Of a stretch of DNA of 64,000 nt, positions 1 through 9,847 are shown piece after piece. Under the pieces are notes generated by a model. It was not told the DNA's origin. It saw only the letters and a list, made by a program, of their open reading frames with translations, and searched no databases. Source of the DNA: Pelagibacteraceae bacterium AG-390-C22 (GTDB taxonomy: Bacteria > Pseudomonadota > Alphaproteobacteria > Pelagibacterales > Pelagibacteraceae); NCBI GenBank assembly GCA_003278125.1, contig QCGX01000006.1:1-64000 (forward strand). Reading direction: 5' to 3'. Position 1 is the first letter of the stretch. Every line of letters starts with the position of its first letter. Position numbers and translations under genes: made by a program.

Positions 1-311
1 ATAAGACATGGTGTTGTTGTACAAACTTGTACAAAATGTTTGCCTACAGGAGCAAGATTATACATTGTGTAAAATGTTGCTATTTCGTAAACAGAAATAT
101 AAGGCATTGAGAGATATTTAGCTATGTACTTCAATCCTGCTAATGGAATCCAATTATTATTTTGTCTTTGTGCCAAATAAAGAAAAGGCATTACTGCGCT
201 CTTTCTATTTTTTTTAGGATATCTTTTTAGTATTTCTTCAGCCTTTTTTAAATTCTCTTCTGTAAATTTAAATTCTTTTGGTTGTTCAGAGTGTACTTGT
301 TTTAAACTCAT
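1..311 (-). CDS. nuoE: NADH-quinone oxidoreductase subunit E (partial, runs off window start)
   Basis: Reverse-strand translation from ATG at 311 gives [84 protein letters not shown]..., NuoE-like; follows nuoD in the nuo gene order. Confidence 0.9.
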   Translation of the reverse strand, partial: MSLKQVHSEQPKEFKFTEENLKKAEEILKRYPKKNRKSAVMPFLYLAQRQNNNWIPLAGLKYIAKYLSMPYISVYEIATFYTMYNLAPVGKHFVQVCTTTPCL

Positions 312-1483
312 CGATCTACCTCTCCAAAAACTATGTCTAAAGAACCAAGAACTGCTGGCACATCAGCTAACATGTGGCCACGAATTAAATAGTCCATTGC
401 TTGAAGATGAGAAAAACCTGGGGCTCTAATTTTGCACCTATAAGGTTTATTACTTCCATCAGATATTAAATAAACACCAAACTCTCCTTTAGGAGCTTCA
501 ACAGCAGTATAAACATTCCCTTTAGGTACTCTATAACCCTCTGTAAATAGTTTAAAATGATGAATTAATGCCTCCATAGATTGTTTTATATCTTCTCTAT
601 TTGGAGGAGATATTTTTCCGTCTATGGATTTAATTGGTCCTTTAGGAATTTTTTCTACACATTGTAAAATAATTTTTACACTTTCTCTCATTTCCTCAAT
701 TCTGCAAAGATAGCGATCATAACAATCTCCATTTTTTCCTATAGGAATCTTAAAATCTAAGTCTTTATATATTTCATAAGGTTGAGATCTTCTGAGATCC
801 CAAGGAACACCGGATCCTCTTAGCATTACTCCTGAAAAGCTATGATCTAAAGCTTCTTTTTTTGTTACTATTCCAATTTCAACATTTCTTTGTTTAAATA
901 TACGATTGTCAGTTAAAAGACTTTCTAAGTCATCTATAATTTTTGGAAAAGATTTACAAAATTTTTCAATATCATCTATTAATCTTAAAGGTATATCTTG
1001 ATTAACACCGCCTGTTCTAAAATAATTTGCATGCAACCTTGATCCAGAAGCTCTCTCATAAAAAGTCATCAAGGTTTCTCTTTCTTCAAATCCCCATAAA
1101 GATGGTGTTAAAGCTCCAACATCTAATGCTTGAGTGGTAACATTAAGAATATGACTTAAGATTCTTCCAATTTCACAAAAAATTACTCTTATATATTTTG
1201 CTCGAATTGGGACCTCAACATTTAACAATTTTTCTGCAGCTAAAGCGAAAGCATGTTCTTGATTCATAGGGGCTACATAATCTAGTCTGTCAAAATAAGG
1301 TAATGCTTGAGTGTATGTTTTGTGTTCTATAAGTTTTTCTGTTCCTCTATGAAGCAATCCAATATGGGGGTCGGCTTTTTCTACAACCTCTCCATCTAAT
1401 TCTAGTATTAATCTTAAAACACCATGAGCAGCAGGGTGTTGAGGTCCGAAATTTAGATTTAATGATTTAGTTTTTTTTACCAT
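308..1483 (-). CDS. nuoD: NADH-quinone oxidoreductase subunit D
   Basis: [23 protein letters not shown]...DIVFGEVDR, classic 49 kDa subunit. Confidence 0.97.
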   Translation of the reverse strand: MVKKTKSLNLNFGPQHPAAHGVLRLILELDGEVVEKADPHIGLLHRGTEKLIEHKTYTQALPYFDRLDYVAPMNQEHAFALAAEKLLNVEVPIRAKYIRVIFCEIGRILSHILNVTTQALDVGALTPSLWGFEERETLMTFYERASGSRLHANYFRTGGVNQDIPLRLIDDIEKFCKSFPKIIDDLESLLTDNRIFKQRNVEIGIVTKKEALDHSFSGVMLRGSGVPWDLRRSQPYEIYKDLDFKIPIGKNGDCYDRYLCRIEEMRESVKIILQCVEKIPKGPIKSIDGKISPPNREDIKQSMEALIHHFKLFTEGYRVPKGNVYTAVEAPKGEFGVYLISDGSNKPYRCKIRAPGFSHLQAMDYLIRGHMLADVPAVLGSLDIVFGEVDR

Positions 1484-2084
1484 CTTTTTTTAAATTTTTA
1501 ATTTCTTTTATATAGCTAGTTCCCTCCCACGGACTTTCAAAATCAAAATTTCTATAATTCTGTTCAAGTTTAACAGGCTCATAAATAACTTTTTTTTCTT
1601 TTTCACTGTATCTAACTTCGTTAAAGCCTGTTAAAGGAAAATCTTTTCGTAATGGATGTCCTTTAAATCCATAATCAGTCAAAATTCTTCTTAGATCTGG
1701 ATGATTTTTAAATTTTATTCCGTACATATCAAAAACTTCTCTCTCCATCCAATTAGCAGAAGGAAAAATTTTTGTAATTGAATTTATTGTTTGATCTGTT
1801 TGAAATCTAATTGAAAGTTTTATTCTATTATTATTTTCATGTGACAAAAAAAGATAAACTAATTGAAATCGTTTTTCTTCTTCTGGATAGTCCACCCCAG
1901 CAATATCAATTAATTGTCTAAACTTACATTTTTCATTAGATTTTAAAAATTGCACAACATCAATTAAATCAGATTCATTGATTTCTATTAAAAATTCATT
2001 ATGTGAAATAATTGATTTTTGAATTTTACTTGCTAATTCTGAATTGATTAATTTTTCTAATTTTTGTAAACTTTCCTCTATCAT
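1467..2084 (-). CDS. nuoC: NADH-quinone oxidoreductase subunit C
   Basis: [37 protein letters not shown] motif of the 30 kDa subunit. Confidence 0.97.
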   Translation of the reverse strand: MIEESLQKLEKLINSELASKIQKSIISHNEFLIEINESDLIDVVQFLKSNEKCKFRQLIDIAGVDYPEEEKRFQLVYLFLSHENNNRIKLSIRFQTDQTINSITKIFPSANWMEREVFDMYGIKFKNHPDLRRILTDYGFKGHPLRKDFPLTGFNEVRYSEKEKKVIYEPVKLEQNYRNFDFESPWEGTSYIKEIKNLKKDGKKN

Positions 2085-2620
2085 TATCTTTGCAAAGTTC
2101 CCTCTCTTCTTATTTTCTTTTGAAGTTGTAAAATGCCATAGAGAAGTGCTTCAGCTGAAGGCGGGCACCCTGGAATATAAATATCAACGGGAACTATTTT
2201 ATCACAACCTCTAACAACCGAGTAAGAGTAGTGATAATAACCTCCTCCATTGGCACAGCTTCCCATCGACACAACATATCTAGGCTCTGGCATCTGATCA
2301 TAAACTTTTCTAAGAGCTGGGGCCATTTTATTTGTTAAGGTTCCTGCAACAATCATCACATCTGATTGTCTTGGTGATGCTCTAGGAGCTGCACCAAATC
2401 TTTCAAGATCATATCTTGGCATAGAAGTTTGCATCATCTCAACCGCACAACAAGCAAGACCAAATGTCATCCAATGTAAAGAGCCTGTTCGAGCCCAATT
2501 AATTAAATTTTCAGACGAAGTTGTTATAAAACCTTTTTCTGCAAAATCTTTTGCTAGATCTTTAAATTCTTCAGGTATATCTTTTTCTTTTTTAGAAAAT
2601 GAGTCAAAGTTTATTCCCAT
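2084..2620 (-). CDS. nuoB: NADH-quinone oxidoreductase subunit B
   Basis: LACCAVEMM...[35 protein letters not shown]. Start placed at MGINFDSF (ATG at 2620); the listed ORF start at 2731 lies inside nuoA. Confidence 0.95.
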   Translation of the reverse strand: MGINFDSFSKKEKDIPEEFKDLAKDFAEKGFITTSSENLINWARTGSLHWMTFGLACCAVEMMQTSMPRYDLERFGAAPRASPRQSDVMIVAGTLTNKMAPALRKVYDQMPEPRYVVSMGSCANGGGYYHYSYSVVRGCDKIVPVDIYIPGCPPSAEALLYGILQLQKKIRREGTLQR

Positions 2621-2979
2621 TCTAAAGCTCCTTTTTTCCATTCGTAAATAAATCCAACTGTTAAAATAGCTAGGAAAATCATCATTGACCAAAAACCAAG
2701 GGCTCCTAAACTTCCTAAAGATATTGCCCAAGGGAAGAGAAATGCTATTTCTAAATCAAATATAATGAATAAAATTGCTACTAAATAAAATCTTACGTCA
2801 AATTCCATTCTAGAGTCATCAAAAGCTTCGAAGCCACATTCATAAGCTGATAATTTTTCTGGATCAGGATTAGAAGGAGATGCTAAATAATTTGCAACGA
2901 TAAAACCAATACTTAAAAATAAAGCAATTAATAAAAAAATTACTATTGAAAGATAGTCTGTTAAAAAATTATAAATCAT
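2611..2979 (-). CDS. nuoA: NADH-quinone oxidoreductase subunit A
   Basis: [52 protein letters not shown], typical NuoA. Confidence 0.97.
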   Translation of the reverse strand: MIYNFLTDYLSIVIFLLIALFLSIGFIVANYLASPSNPDPEKLSAYECGFEAFDDSRMEFDVRFYLVAILFIIFDLEIAFLFPWAISLGSLGALGFWSMMIFLAILTVGFIYEWKKGALEWE

Positions 2980-3101
2980 GTTTAATCAATACCTACCCTA
3001 ATACATTTAGCTTAGGGATTCTTATATTAATCGTTAAATACTTATAACATTTCAAATAGAACTGTACAGAAACATTATTAGCACAGTTACGAACTTTAGG
3101 T

Positions 3102-3120
3102 GAAAATGATTATCATGTAG
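3102..3120. promoter_or_regulatory. Fur-box-like palindrome upstream of nuoA and adjacent to the tRNA-Asp 3' end
   Basis: GAAAATGATTATCATGTAG contains the perfect ATGAT-T-ATCAT palindrome; 14/19 positions match GATAATGATTATCATTATC (reverse complement of the classical Fur consensus), counted by eye. Confidence 0.3.
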
Positions 3121-3197
3121 TGGCGGGAGTGACGGGACTCGAACCCGCGACCTCCTGCGTGACAGGCAGGCGCTCTAACCAACTGAGCTACACCCCC
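3121..3197 (-). tRNA. tRNA-Asp (GTC)
   Basis: Reverse strand GGGGGTGTAGCTCAGTTGGTTAGAGCGCCTGCCTGTCACGCAGGAGGTCGCGGGTTCGAGTCCCGTCACTCCCGCCA; loop CTGTCAC, encoded CCA. Confidence 0.97.
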
Positions 3198-3207
3198 ACA
3201 GAATCAA

Positions 3208-3283
3208 TGGTGGGCGGTAAAGGACTCGAACCTATGACCCTCTCGGTGTAAACGAGATGCTCTACCAACTGAGCTAACCGCCC
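3208..3283 (-). tRNA. tRNA-Val (TAC)
   Basis: Reverse strand GGGCGGTTAGCTCAGTTGGTAGAGCATCTCGTTTACACCGAGAGGGTCATAGGTTCGAGTCCTTTACCGCCCACCA; anticodon TAC, encoded CCA. Confidence 0.97.
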
Positions 3284-3371
3284 TAATCAAACAAAAACGA
3301 CATATACCATATTAATTTATAAAGTAAAAAAGTATTTAAGTTTTGATAAATAGCAGTAATATTGAATTATT

Positions 3372-3917
3372 ATGATTCTAAGCTGTAATTCTTGTGGCAA
3401 AAAATTTGTAGTGCCAGATAACGCTATTACCAAAGCTGGCAGATTAGTGCAATGTGGCGCCTGTGGAAATAAATGGAATCAATTTCCTGTCGAGATTGCT
3501 GAAAAAAAGAAGGTAATCTCAAAACCTGTTGCTAAAAAAAATATCACTAAACCTGAAAGTTCAAAAAAATCTATAAGTCCAAAAAAACCTAAAAGTATTA
3601 AAAGAAAAGTTCCAAAAAAGATGAGAGAAATAAATCTATACTCTCCAGAATATCTTGCAAAAAAACATGGTATCAAAATAAAAGATTCAGAACCAAAAGC
3701 TTCAAAAGGATCAATTCCTAAAAATAAAGTTTCATTTGGTTTTTATAGTACGCTACTAGTTTTTGTAGTATTTGTAATATTTTTTTCAAGATCTTTATAT
3801 TTTGCCCAAAGCTATATAATAACTTTATTTCCTATCGCAGAATTTTACCTAAGTTATTTTTTTGAAAATATAAGAAATATTTTTGAAATTTGGAAAAACT
3901 TGATTATTAATTATTAA
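3372..3917 (+). CDS. MJ0042-type zinc-ribbon membrane protein
   Basis: N-terminal CNSCGKKFVVPDNAITKAGRLVQCGACGNKW (two CxxC knuckles), Lys-rich linker, one hydrophobic segment near the C-terminus. Confidence 0.8.
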   Translation: MILSCNSCGKKFVVPDNAITKAGRLVQCGACGNKWNQFPVEIAEKKKVISKPVAKKNITKPESSKKSISPKKPKSIKRKVPKKMREINLYSPEYLAKKHGIKIKDSEPKASKGSIPKNKVSFGFYSTLLVFVVFVIFFSRSLYFAQSYIITLFPIAEFYLSYFFENIRNIFEIWKNLIINY

Positions 3918-6459
3918 TTTCTAGATCTTTAATATTAATAAAATTATCTGATAAATTATTATTATTTTTTTTTATATCTTTAAAAAAGTTCCAAGCTAAA
4001 ACAATTAAAGTGTTGTTCTTATTTTTAATATGAGATTTGTTTTTGATTGGAATTTTAACACCTGGAATGAATTTTTTATGTTTTAATTTATTATCTTCAA
4101 CTATGAAATCTATTTCATTTGAAATACCAAAAAAATTCAAAGCAGTAGTAGCTTTTGCTGGAGCTCCATATCCTATAATCAATTTATTTTTATTTTTTAA
4201 TTTTTTTATATTCTTTATTACATTTTCTCTAATTTTGTAAACTTTCTTTCCGAATTCTTGATATGTTTTAAATTTTTTTATTCCAAACTTTTCTTCCTCG
4301 TTAAGTAAATTTTTTACACTACTTTCAACTTTTGCTTTATTATCTTTTTTCACATAAATCCTAATAGAGCCGCCATGTGTATCTACTCTTTCAGATTTAT
4401 ATATCGTTGCTTTAAATTGATTAAAAAAGTTAACTAACGAAGTTAATGACCAATAATTATAATGTTCATGGTAAATGTTATCAAAGGTTAAATCTTTTAG
4501 TGTATTCATTAAATATTGTACCTCGATAACTATAACTCCTTTTTTATTTAATAGTTTTAACATGCATTCAGCCATTTCTTTTAGCTTATCAGAATGGGCA
4601 AATACATTTGATGCTAAAATTAGATCTGCATTTTTTTTTATCTTTTTAAGATTCTTTTTATCTAAAAAGCCATTAAATGTTTTTATCTTATTTTTGTTAG
4701 CTAGCTTAGCCAAATTTTTGGCTGGTTCTACGCCAAGTAAATGTTTAAATCCTAAATCTTTAAAAGGCTTAAGCGCTACACCATCATTACTTCCAATATC
4801 AATTATATATGATTTTTTTTTGTTTAATTTCAGATCTTTAATATATTTTTGAGCTGCATTAATAAAATGTCCTCTAAATAATTTAGAAGTGGAAGATGTA
4901 TAGAGATAATTAGAAAACATTTTTTTTGGATCAACAGCAACTGAGAGTTGGCAGTTATAACATTTTTCACAATAATTTACTTCTAAAGGATATAAGTCAC
5001 ATTTTTCGTTAACCTTTCTGAGTAAATTATTTGCTAAAGGCTGATATCCTAATGATACTACTCTTTTTAAATTTGTGTTGCCGCATGATCTGCAGTCAAA
5101 TTTGTAATACTTAAGTAATAAATTTTTTTCTTTTTCATCAACAAAAACATGTTTAATCGTATGGGTTATTCCATAATTATCATGATCTCTCTCGCCTCTA
5201 ACTAAATTTAAGAAAGTTGTATCTTTAGTAAAAACCATTGTGTGAGCAACATTGGGTTTAATTATAGAAAGTTGTCCTTCATTAACAACTTGGGTCATCT
5301 TAGGAGAATTAGGATTAATTATATCTTGAAAAACTTCAATAATTTGACCTTTTGTAAACAAGCATTTCTGCTCTTGTTGAGGGTGATAATGGTTGGCGCG
5401 AATTGTTCCTTTTTTAGAATCTATCAATCCAATTAAATTAATCGGTTCAGTTAATTCGTGATTACTAATTTTTCCTCTCTTGTCTACATACAAGTTGTCT
5501 CCATCCCTAACATGCTCCAAATCTGGAATGAAATCTTGTTGAGACCATTTTGCAATCATTTCTTTAATGCTTAAGTCTAGATCGTATAAAAACTTAAACC
5601 CTGTATTAAGAATTTTTTTATTAGATAATGAAAATCCTAGATTTGGAATTTCATCATTTGTCTCTCTTAATGTTATTTTTGGATTATGTTTTTTGCAAAT
5701 CTCCGCTACTGACTTAACTGTTAATGTGTCTTTCGTTAAATTAAATATTTCAGAAGATAAATCTTCTCTTTCTTCCATGAACTTAAAACATCTTGCGACA
5801 TCTATCAAAGGCACAAGACTTTTTACCTGTCTTCCTCCAGAAAAAAGTTTTAGTGTGCCATTTTGAGATGAAATTTTTGAAAATAAATTAGGCATTATAT
5901 CAATACGAGCGGTATCAGTTGAATATCCGTATACAGATCCTAGTCTTAAAACTATGTAATTTTTCCCTGATTCTTTTAATTGTTTTTCATTTATAGCTTT
6001 TGATGAAGAGTAGGATAACACAGGTTTAGATTCTTCATTTTCTTTAATATCATTTTTTACTTTTTCTATTCCTTCGTAAATAACGTGAGTAGATGGAAAA
6101 ATTATTTTACATTTATCACTGATAGAATCTAAAATATTTTGGGTGCCTTCTTTTCCAACTAGTTTAATCTTTTCATCTTTTTCTTTTGTAGACTCACTTT
6201 TAGTTCTTGGCACGTCAGTTATCCCAGCTAAATGATGAACTATATCTGCATCCTTAAAGTGCTTTTTTACAAGATTTTTATCTAGAATATCTCCATGTAT
6301 AAATTCCATATTCCATTTTCGGATTTGATTAACTCTTTCTGAAACAAATCTATTGTCGAGTACCAAGATTTTATGATACCAGCTAAAACCAGAATAAATT
6401 TTACAAAGCTCAGTTCCAATATATCCTAAGCCACCTGTAATGATGATCTTTTTTGCCAT
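3907..6459 (-). CDS. Three-domain sugar-modifying protein: NAD-dependent epimerase/dehydratase (SDR) + RmlC/FdtA-like cupin + zinc-binding C-methyltransferase
   Basis: aa 1-305 Rossmann GGLGYIG and YSSSK; aa ~310-450 cupin-like (RANHYHPQQEQKCLFTKGQI...KPNVAHTMVF); aa 456-850 CRSCG...YCEKCYNC zinc motif, DIGSNDGVALKPF SAM motif, NIYHEHYNYWS motif as in TylCIII-type sugar C-methyltransferases. Confidence 0.85.
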   Translation of the reverse strand: MAKKIIITGGLGYIGTELCKIYSGFSWYHKILVLDNRFVSERVNQIRKWNMEFIHGDILDKNLVKKHFKDADIVHHLAGITDVPRTKSESTKEKDEKIKLVGKEGTQNILDSISDKCKIIFPSTHVIYEGIEKVKNDIKENEESKPVLSYSSSKAINEKQLKESGKNYIVLRLGSVYGYSTDTARIDIMPNLFSKISSQNGTLKLFSGGRQVKSLVPLIDVARCFKFMEEREDLSSEIFNLTKDTLTVKSVAEICKKHNPKITLRETNDEIPNLGFSLSNKKILNTGFKFLYDLDLSIKEMIAKWSQQDFIPDLEHVRDGDNLYVDKRGKISNHELTEPINLIGLIDSKKGTIRANHYHPQQEQKCLFTKGQIIEVFQDIINPNSPKMTQVVNEGQLSIIKPNVAHTMVFTKDTTFLNLVRGERDHDNYGITHTIKHVFVDEKEKNLLLKYYKFDCRSCGNTNLKRVVSLGYQPLANNLLRKVNEKCDLYPLEVNYCEKCYNCQLSVAVDPKKMFSNYLYTSSTSKLFRGHFINAAQKYIKDLKLNKKKSYIIDIGSNDGVALKPFKDLGFKHLLGVEPAKNLAKLANKNKIKTFNGFLDKKNLKKIKKNADLILASNVFAHSDKLKEMAECMLKLLNKKGVIVIEVQYLMNTLKDLTFDNIYHEHYNYWSLTSLVNFFNQFKATIYKSERVDTHGGSIRIYVKKDNKAKVESSVKNLLNEEEKFGIKKFKTYQEFGKKVYKIRENVIKNIKKLKNKNKLIIGYGAPAKATTALNFFGISNEIDFIVEDNKLKHKKFIPGVKIPIKNKSHIKNKNNTLIVLAWNFFKDIKKNNNNLSDNFINIKDLEINN

Positions 6460-6509
6460 ATAATTATCTATTTACATTTACTTATATTAAATTTTATTAT
6501 AACTCAAAT

Positions 6510-7403
6510 ATGATGAATATCTATGATTGCTTCCAGTATTTTGACGAAGATCTTCTATTAGATATCAGGCTCAACGTTTTAAATCAATATGTTAAAAAAT
6601 TTGTAATAACCGAAGCTACCTATACTCATAATGGAGCTAAAAAAGAATTAAATTTTAATATTAATAATTTTAAAAAATTTAAAGATAAGATTAATTATTT
6701 GGTCATTGACCAGCCTCCTGCCAATCTCCTTGAGTTTGTTAAAAATGAGCCAGAGCATAAAAAAGGAGAGAAATTAATTTTAAATGGAATGGCTCGAGAT
6801 TATTTTCAAAGAGAAAATTTAGTTAAAGGGATAGATGAGGCAAAAGAAAATGACATGATATTGATTAGTGATTTAGATGAGATACCAGATCTGTCAAAAT
6901 TGAATTTATCAGAAATTAACAAAAAGATTATTATCTTTGAGCAAAAGATGTTTTATTACAAATTAAATCTAATTTATGAAAACTGTTCTTGGTATGGTAC
7001 CAAAGCATGTAGAAAAAAAGATTTAATCTCTCCTCAGTGGTTAAGAAATATTAAAGCAAAAAAATATCCTAATTGGAGATTTGATCTTTTTTTTTCAAAA
7101 AAAAAATATACCGATTTATTCTTTGTTAAGAACGGAGGTTGGCACTTCACTTATTTAAAGACCCCTGAAGATCTAGAAAAAAAACTCTTAAATTTTGCCC
7201 ATCATTATGAATTTGAAAGAAGCGGCTTGAAAATTAATGACATTAAAAAATTTATGGATGAAAAAAGAGTAGTATACGATCACAATGTTGATCAAAAAGA
7301 CTATAAATGGTCAGGAAAATCTAAGTTAAAAAAAATTCAAAACAGTTTCTTGCCATCATATATTTCCTCTAATTTGGATAAATATAAAAATTGGCTTGAT
7401 TAA
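6510..7403 (+). CDS. Glycosyltransferase family 17-like protein
   Basis: MMNIYDCFQYFDEDLLLDIRLNVLNQYVKKFVITEATYTHNGAKKEL...ISDLDEIPDLSK...GGWHFTYLKTPEDLEKKLLNFAHHYEF. Start set at the MMN pair; the listed start at 6453 overlaps the divergent gene. Confidence 0.8.
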   Translation: MMNIYDCFQYFDEDLLLDIRLNVLNQYVKKFVITEATYTHNGAKKELNFNINNFKKFKDKINYLVIDQPPANLLEFVKNEPEHKKGEKLILNGMARDYFQRENLVKGIDEAKENDMILISDLDEIPDLSKLNLSEINKKIIIFEQKMFYYKLNLIYENCSWYGTKACRKKDLISPQWLRNIKAKKYPNWRFDLFFSKKKYTDLFFVKNGGWHFTYLKTPEDLEKKLLNFAHHYEFERSGLKINDIKKFMDEKRVVYDHNVDQKDYKWSGKSKLKKIQNSFLPSYISSNLDKYKNWLD

Positions 7404-7409
7404 AAATTA

Positions 7410-9815
7410 TTAATGAGTGCTTAGCTCTTCTTTTTTAGTTTTATTTTTTTCAGCAATCTGGTCTACTTCAACCCATTCAACTCTTTTTAATGGTTTAATT
7501 AAAGCAACTTTTAAAACTTCATCTACATTTTTTACTGGAATGATTTCCATTGTTTCTAAAATGGTTTTTGGAACTTCAACTAGATCTTTTTTATTTTCCA
7601 TTGGTATCAATACTTTTTTAATTCCTGCTCTATGTGCTGCCAGTAATTTTTCTTTTAATCCTCCTATGGGAAGAACAATTCCTCTCAAAGTAATTTCACC
7701 TGTCATTGCGACCTTCTTATCAACTGGTATTTCTGTGATAGCTGAAATAATTGAAGTAACCATTCCTATTCCTGCTGAAGGTCCATCTTTAGGAGTTGCT
7801 CCTTCTGGAACGTGTATATGAAAATCTTTTTTATCAAATACTGGAGGTATAATTCCATACTCTAAACTTTTAGATCTAATATATGATTTAGCTGCTTTAA
7901 CAGACTCTTGCATAACATCACCTAATTTTCCTGTGATTTGCATCTTGCCTTTACCTGGCATCACTGCCGACTCTATTTTTAAAATTTCTCCACCTACTTC
8001 AGTCCAAGCAAGTCCAGTGACCACACCAATTCTATTTGCTTCTTCTATTTCTCCGTAATTAAATTTTTGCACTCCTAATAGGTCTTTAATATCCTCTTCT
8101 TTTACAGGATTATTAACTTTTTCCTTGTTATCTATTTTTTTAACAAGTTTTCTTGCAATTTTAGATATTTCCCTCTCCAGATTTCTTACTCCGGACTCCC
8201 TAGTATAGTTTCTTATAATTTTACGATTTACTTTCTCATTAATGTTCCATTCATCTTTTTTCAATCCATTATTCTCGCTTTGTTTAGGAATTAAAAATTT
8301 TTGAGATATGTTTACTTTTTCATCTTCTGTATATCCAGACAATCTAATTACTTCCATTCTATCAAGCAGAGGAGGCAATATATTTAACGTATTTGCAGTT
8401 GTTACAAACATAACGTCGGATAAATCATAATCGACCTCTAAATAATGGTCGTTAAATTCTTTATTTTGCTCTGGATCAAGTGCTTCCAATAACGCAGATG
8501 AAGGATCACCTCTATAATCATTTCCAACTTTATCAATTTCATCTAACAGAAAAAGAGGATTTTTTGTTCCTGCTTTTTTCATCATTTGTATAATTTTTCC
8601 AGGTAAAGAACCTATATAAGTTCTTCGATGTCCTCTAATTTCTGCTTCATCTCTAATTCCTCCAAGAGAAATTCTTATAAACTTTCTATTTGTAGCCTTT
8701 GCTATTGATTTACCTAGAGATGTTTTTCCAACGCCTGGTGGCCCGACTAAACATAAAATAGGGCCTTTCATTTTTTGAATTCTTTTTTGAACAGCTAAAA
8801 ATTCTATTATTCTTTCTTTCACTTTTTCCAAACCATAGTGATCTTCGTCTAATATTTTTTGCGCATTATTTAAATCAGTATTTATTTTTGATTTATTCGA
8901 CCAAGGTAATTCAGTCATCCAGTCTAAATAATTCCTTACTACTGTGGCTTCTGCTGACATAGGACTCATCGATTTTAATTTTTTTAATTCAGATAAACAT
9001 TTTTCTTTTGCTAGTTTCGGCATTTTTGCATTTGCAATAGCTTTTGAAATACTTGATAGTTCATCCTTACCTTCGTCGATCTCTCCGAGTTCTTTTTGAA
9101 TGGCTTTTAATTGTTCATTCAAATAATATTCTCGTTGAGTTTTTTCCATTTGGTTTTTTACTCTACCTCTAATCTTTTTCTCAACTGAAAGAACGCTAGT
9201 TTCTTTTTCAATAATTGTATGAATTTTTTCTAATCTTTTTTTTAAGTCTATAATTTCTAACAACTCTTGTTTCTCAAAAATTGGGATATTCAAATTTGAT
9301 GAGATATTATTTGCAATTTGAGAAGCATTTTTTAGGTTATTAAGATTATTTGAAGATTCATTAAAATCTTTTTTATTTAATATCATTAATTTTTCGTATT
9401 TTTTTATTAAACTCGTGGCGAAAGTATCTAAATCTTTTGAGGCATTTTGATCTTCTGCTACTTCAACTTCACAAGTTAAAAATCTATCTTCTTTTTCATT
9501 ATGTTTTAATATTTTAACTCTTTTTTCTCCCTCAACTAATACTTTAACTGTACCATCTGGTAGTTTTAAAAGTTGAAGAATTTTGCTTAAACATCCATAG
9601 CTAAAAAGATCCTTGTCTTCAGGATCGTCTATCTCTGAATTTTTTTGTGTTATCAAGACGATTGATTTGTCAGACTTCATTACCTCTTGTAAAGCCTTTA
9701 TAGATTTTTCCCTCCCAACAAATAAAGGAACTACCATTGATGGAAATATAACTATATCTCTCAAGGGTAACAGAGGTTTAATATAAGATGCTTTCATCAT
9801 TCTCTTATATGGCAA
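7410..9815 (-). CDS. lon: ATP-dependent protease Lon
   Basis: GPPGVGKTSLGKSIA, HVPEGATPKDGPSAGIGM catalytic Ser, full-length 801 aa; true start may be one of the MM codons a few residues in. Confidence 0.98.
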   Translation of the reverse strand: MPYKRMMKASYIKPLLPLRDIVIFPSMVVPLFVGREKSIKALQEVMKSDKSIVLITQKNSEIDDPEDKDLFSYGCLSKILQLLKLPDGTVKVLVEGEKRVKILKHNEKEDRFLTCEVEVAEDQNASKDLDTFATSLIKKYEKLMILNKKDFNESSNNLNNLKNASQIANNISSNLNIPIFEKQELLEIIDLKKRLEKIHTIIEKETSVLSVEKKIRGRVKNQMEKTQREYYLNEQLKAIQKELGEIDEGKDELSSISKAIANAKMPKLAKEKCLSELKKLKSMSPMSAEATVVRNYLDWMTELPWSNKSKINTDLNNAQKILDEDHYGLEKVKERIIEFLAVQKRIQKMKGPILCLVGPPGVGKTSLGKSIAKATNRKFIRISLGGIRDEAEIRGHRRTYIGSLPGKIIQMMKKAGTKNPLFLLDEIDKVGNDYRGDPSSALLEALDPEQNKEFNDHYLEVDYDLSDVMFVTTANTLNILPPLLDRMEVIRLSGYTEDEKVNISQKFLIPKQSENNGLKKDEWNINEKVNRKIIRNYTRESGVRNLEREISKIARKLVKKIDNKEKVNNPVKEEDIKDLLGVQKFNYGEIEEANRIGVVTGLAWTEVGGEILKIESAVMPGKGKMQITGKLGDVMQESVKAAKSYIRSKSLEYGIIPPVFDKKDFHIHVPEGATPKDGPSAGIGMVTSIISAITEIPVDKKVAMTGEITLRGIVLPIGGLKEKLLAAHRAGIKKVLIPMENKKDLVEVPKTILETMEIIPVKNVDEVLKVALIKPLKRVEWVEVDQIAEKNKTKKEELSTH

Positions 9816-9847
9816 TTAGTATACTAATTTCAAGGATCAAATTGTAA

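Noticed and set aside
4037-5866. Plus-strand ORFs opposite the three-domain sugar enzyme (4037..4240, 4475..4852, 5242..5436, 5567..5866)
   Set aside because: Antisense shadows of a clear coding gene; Phe/Ile/Ser-rich translations without recognisable domains.
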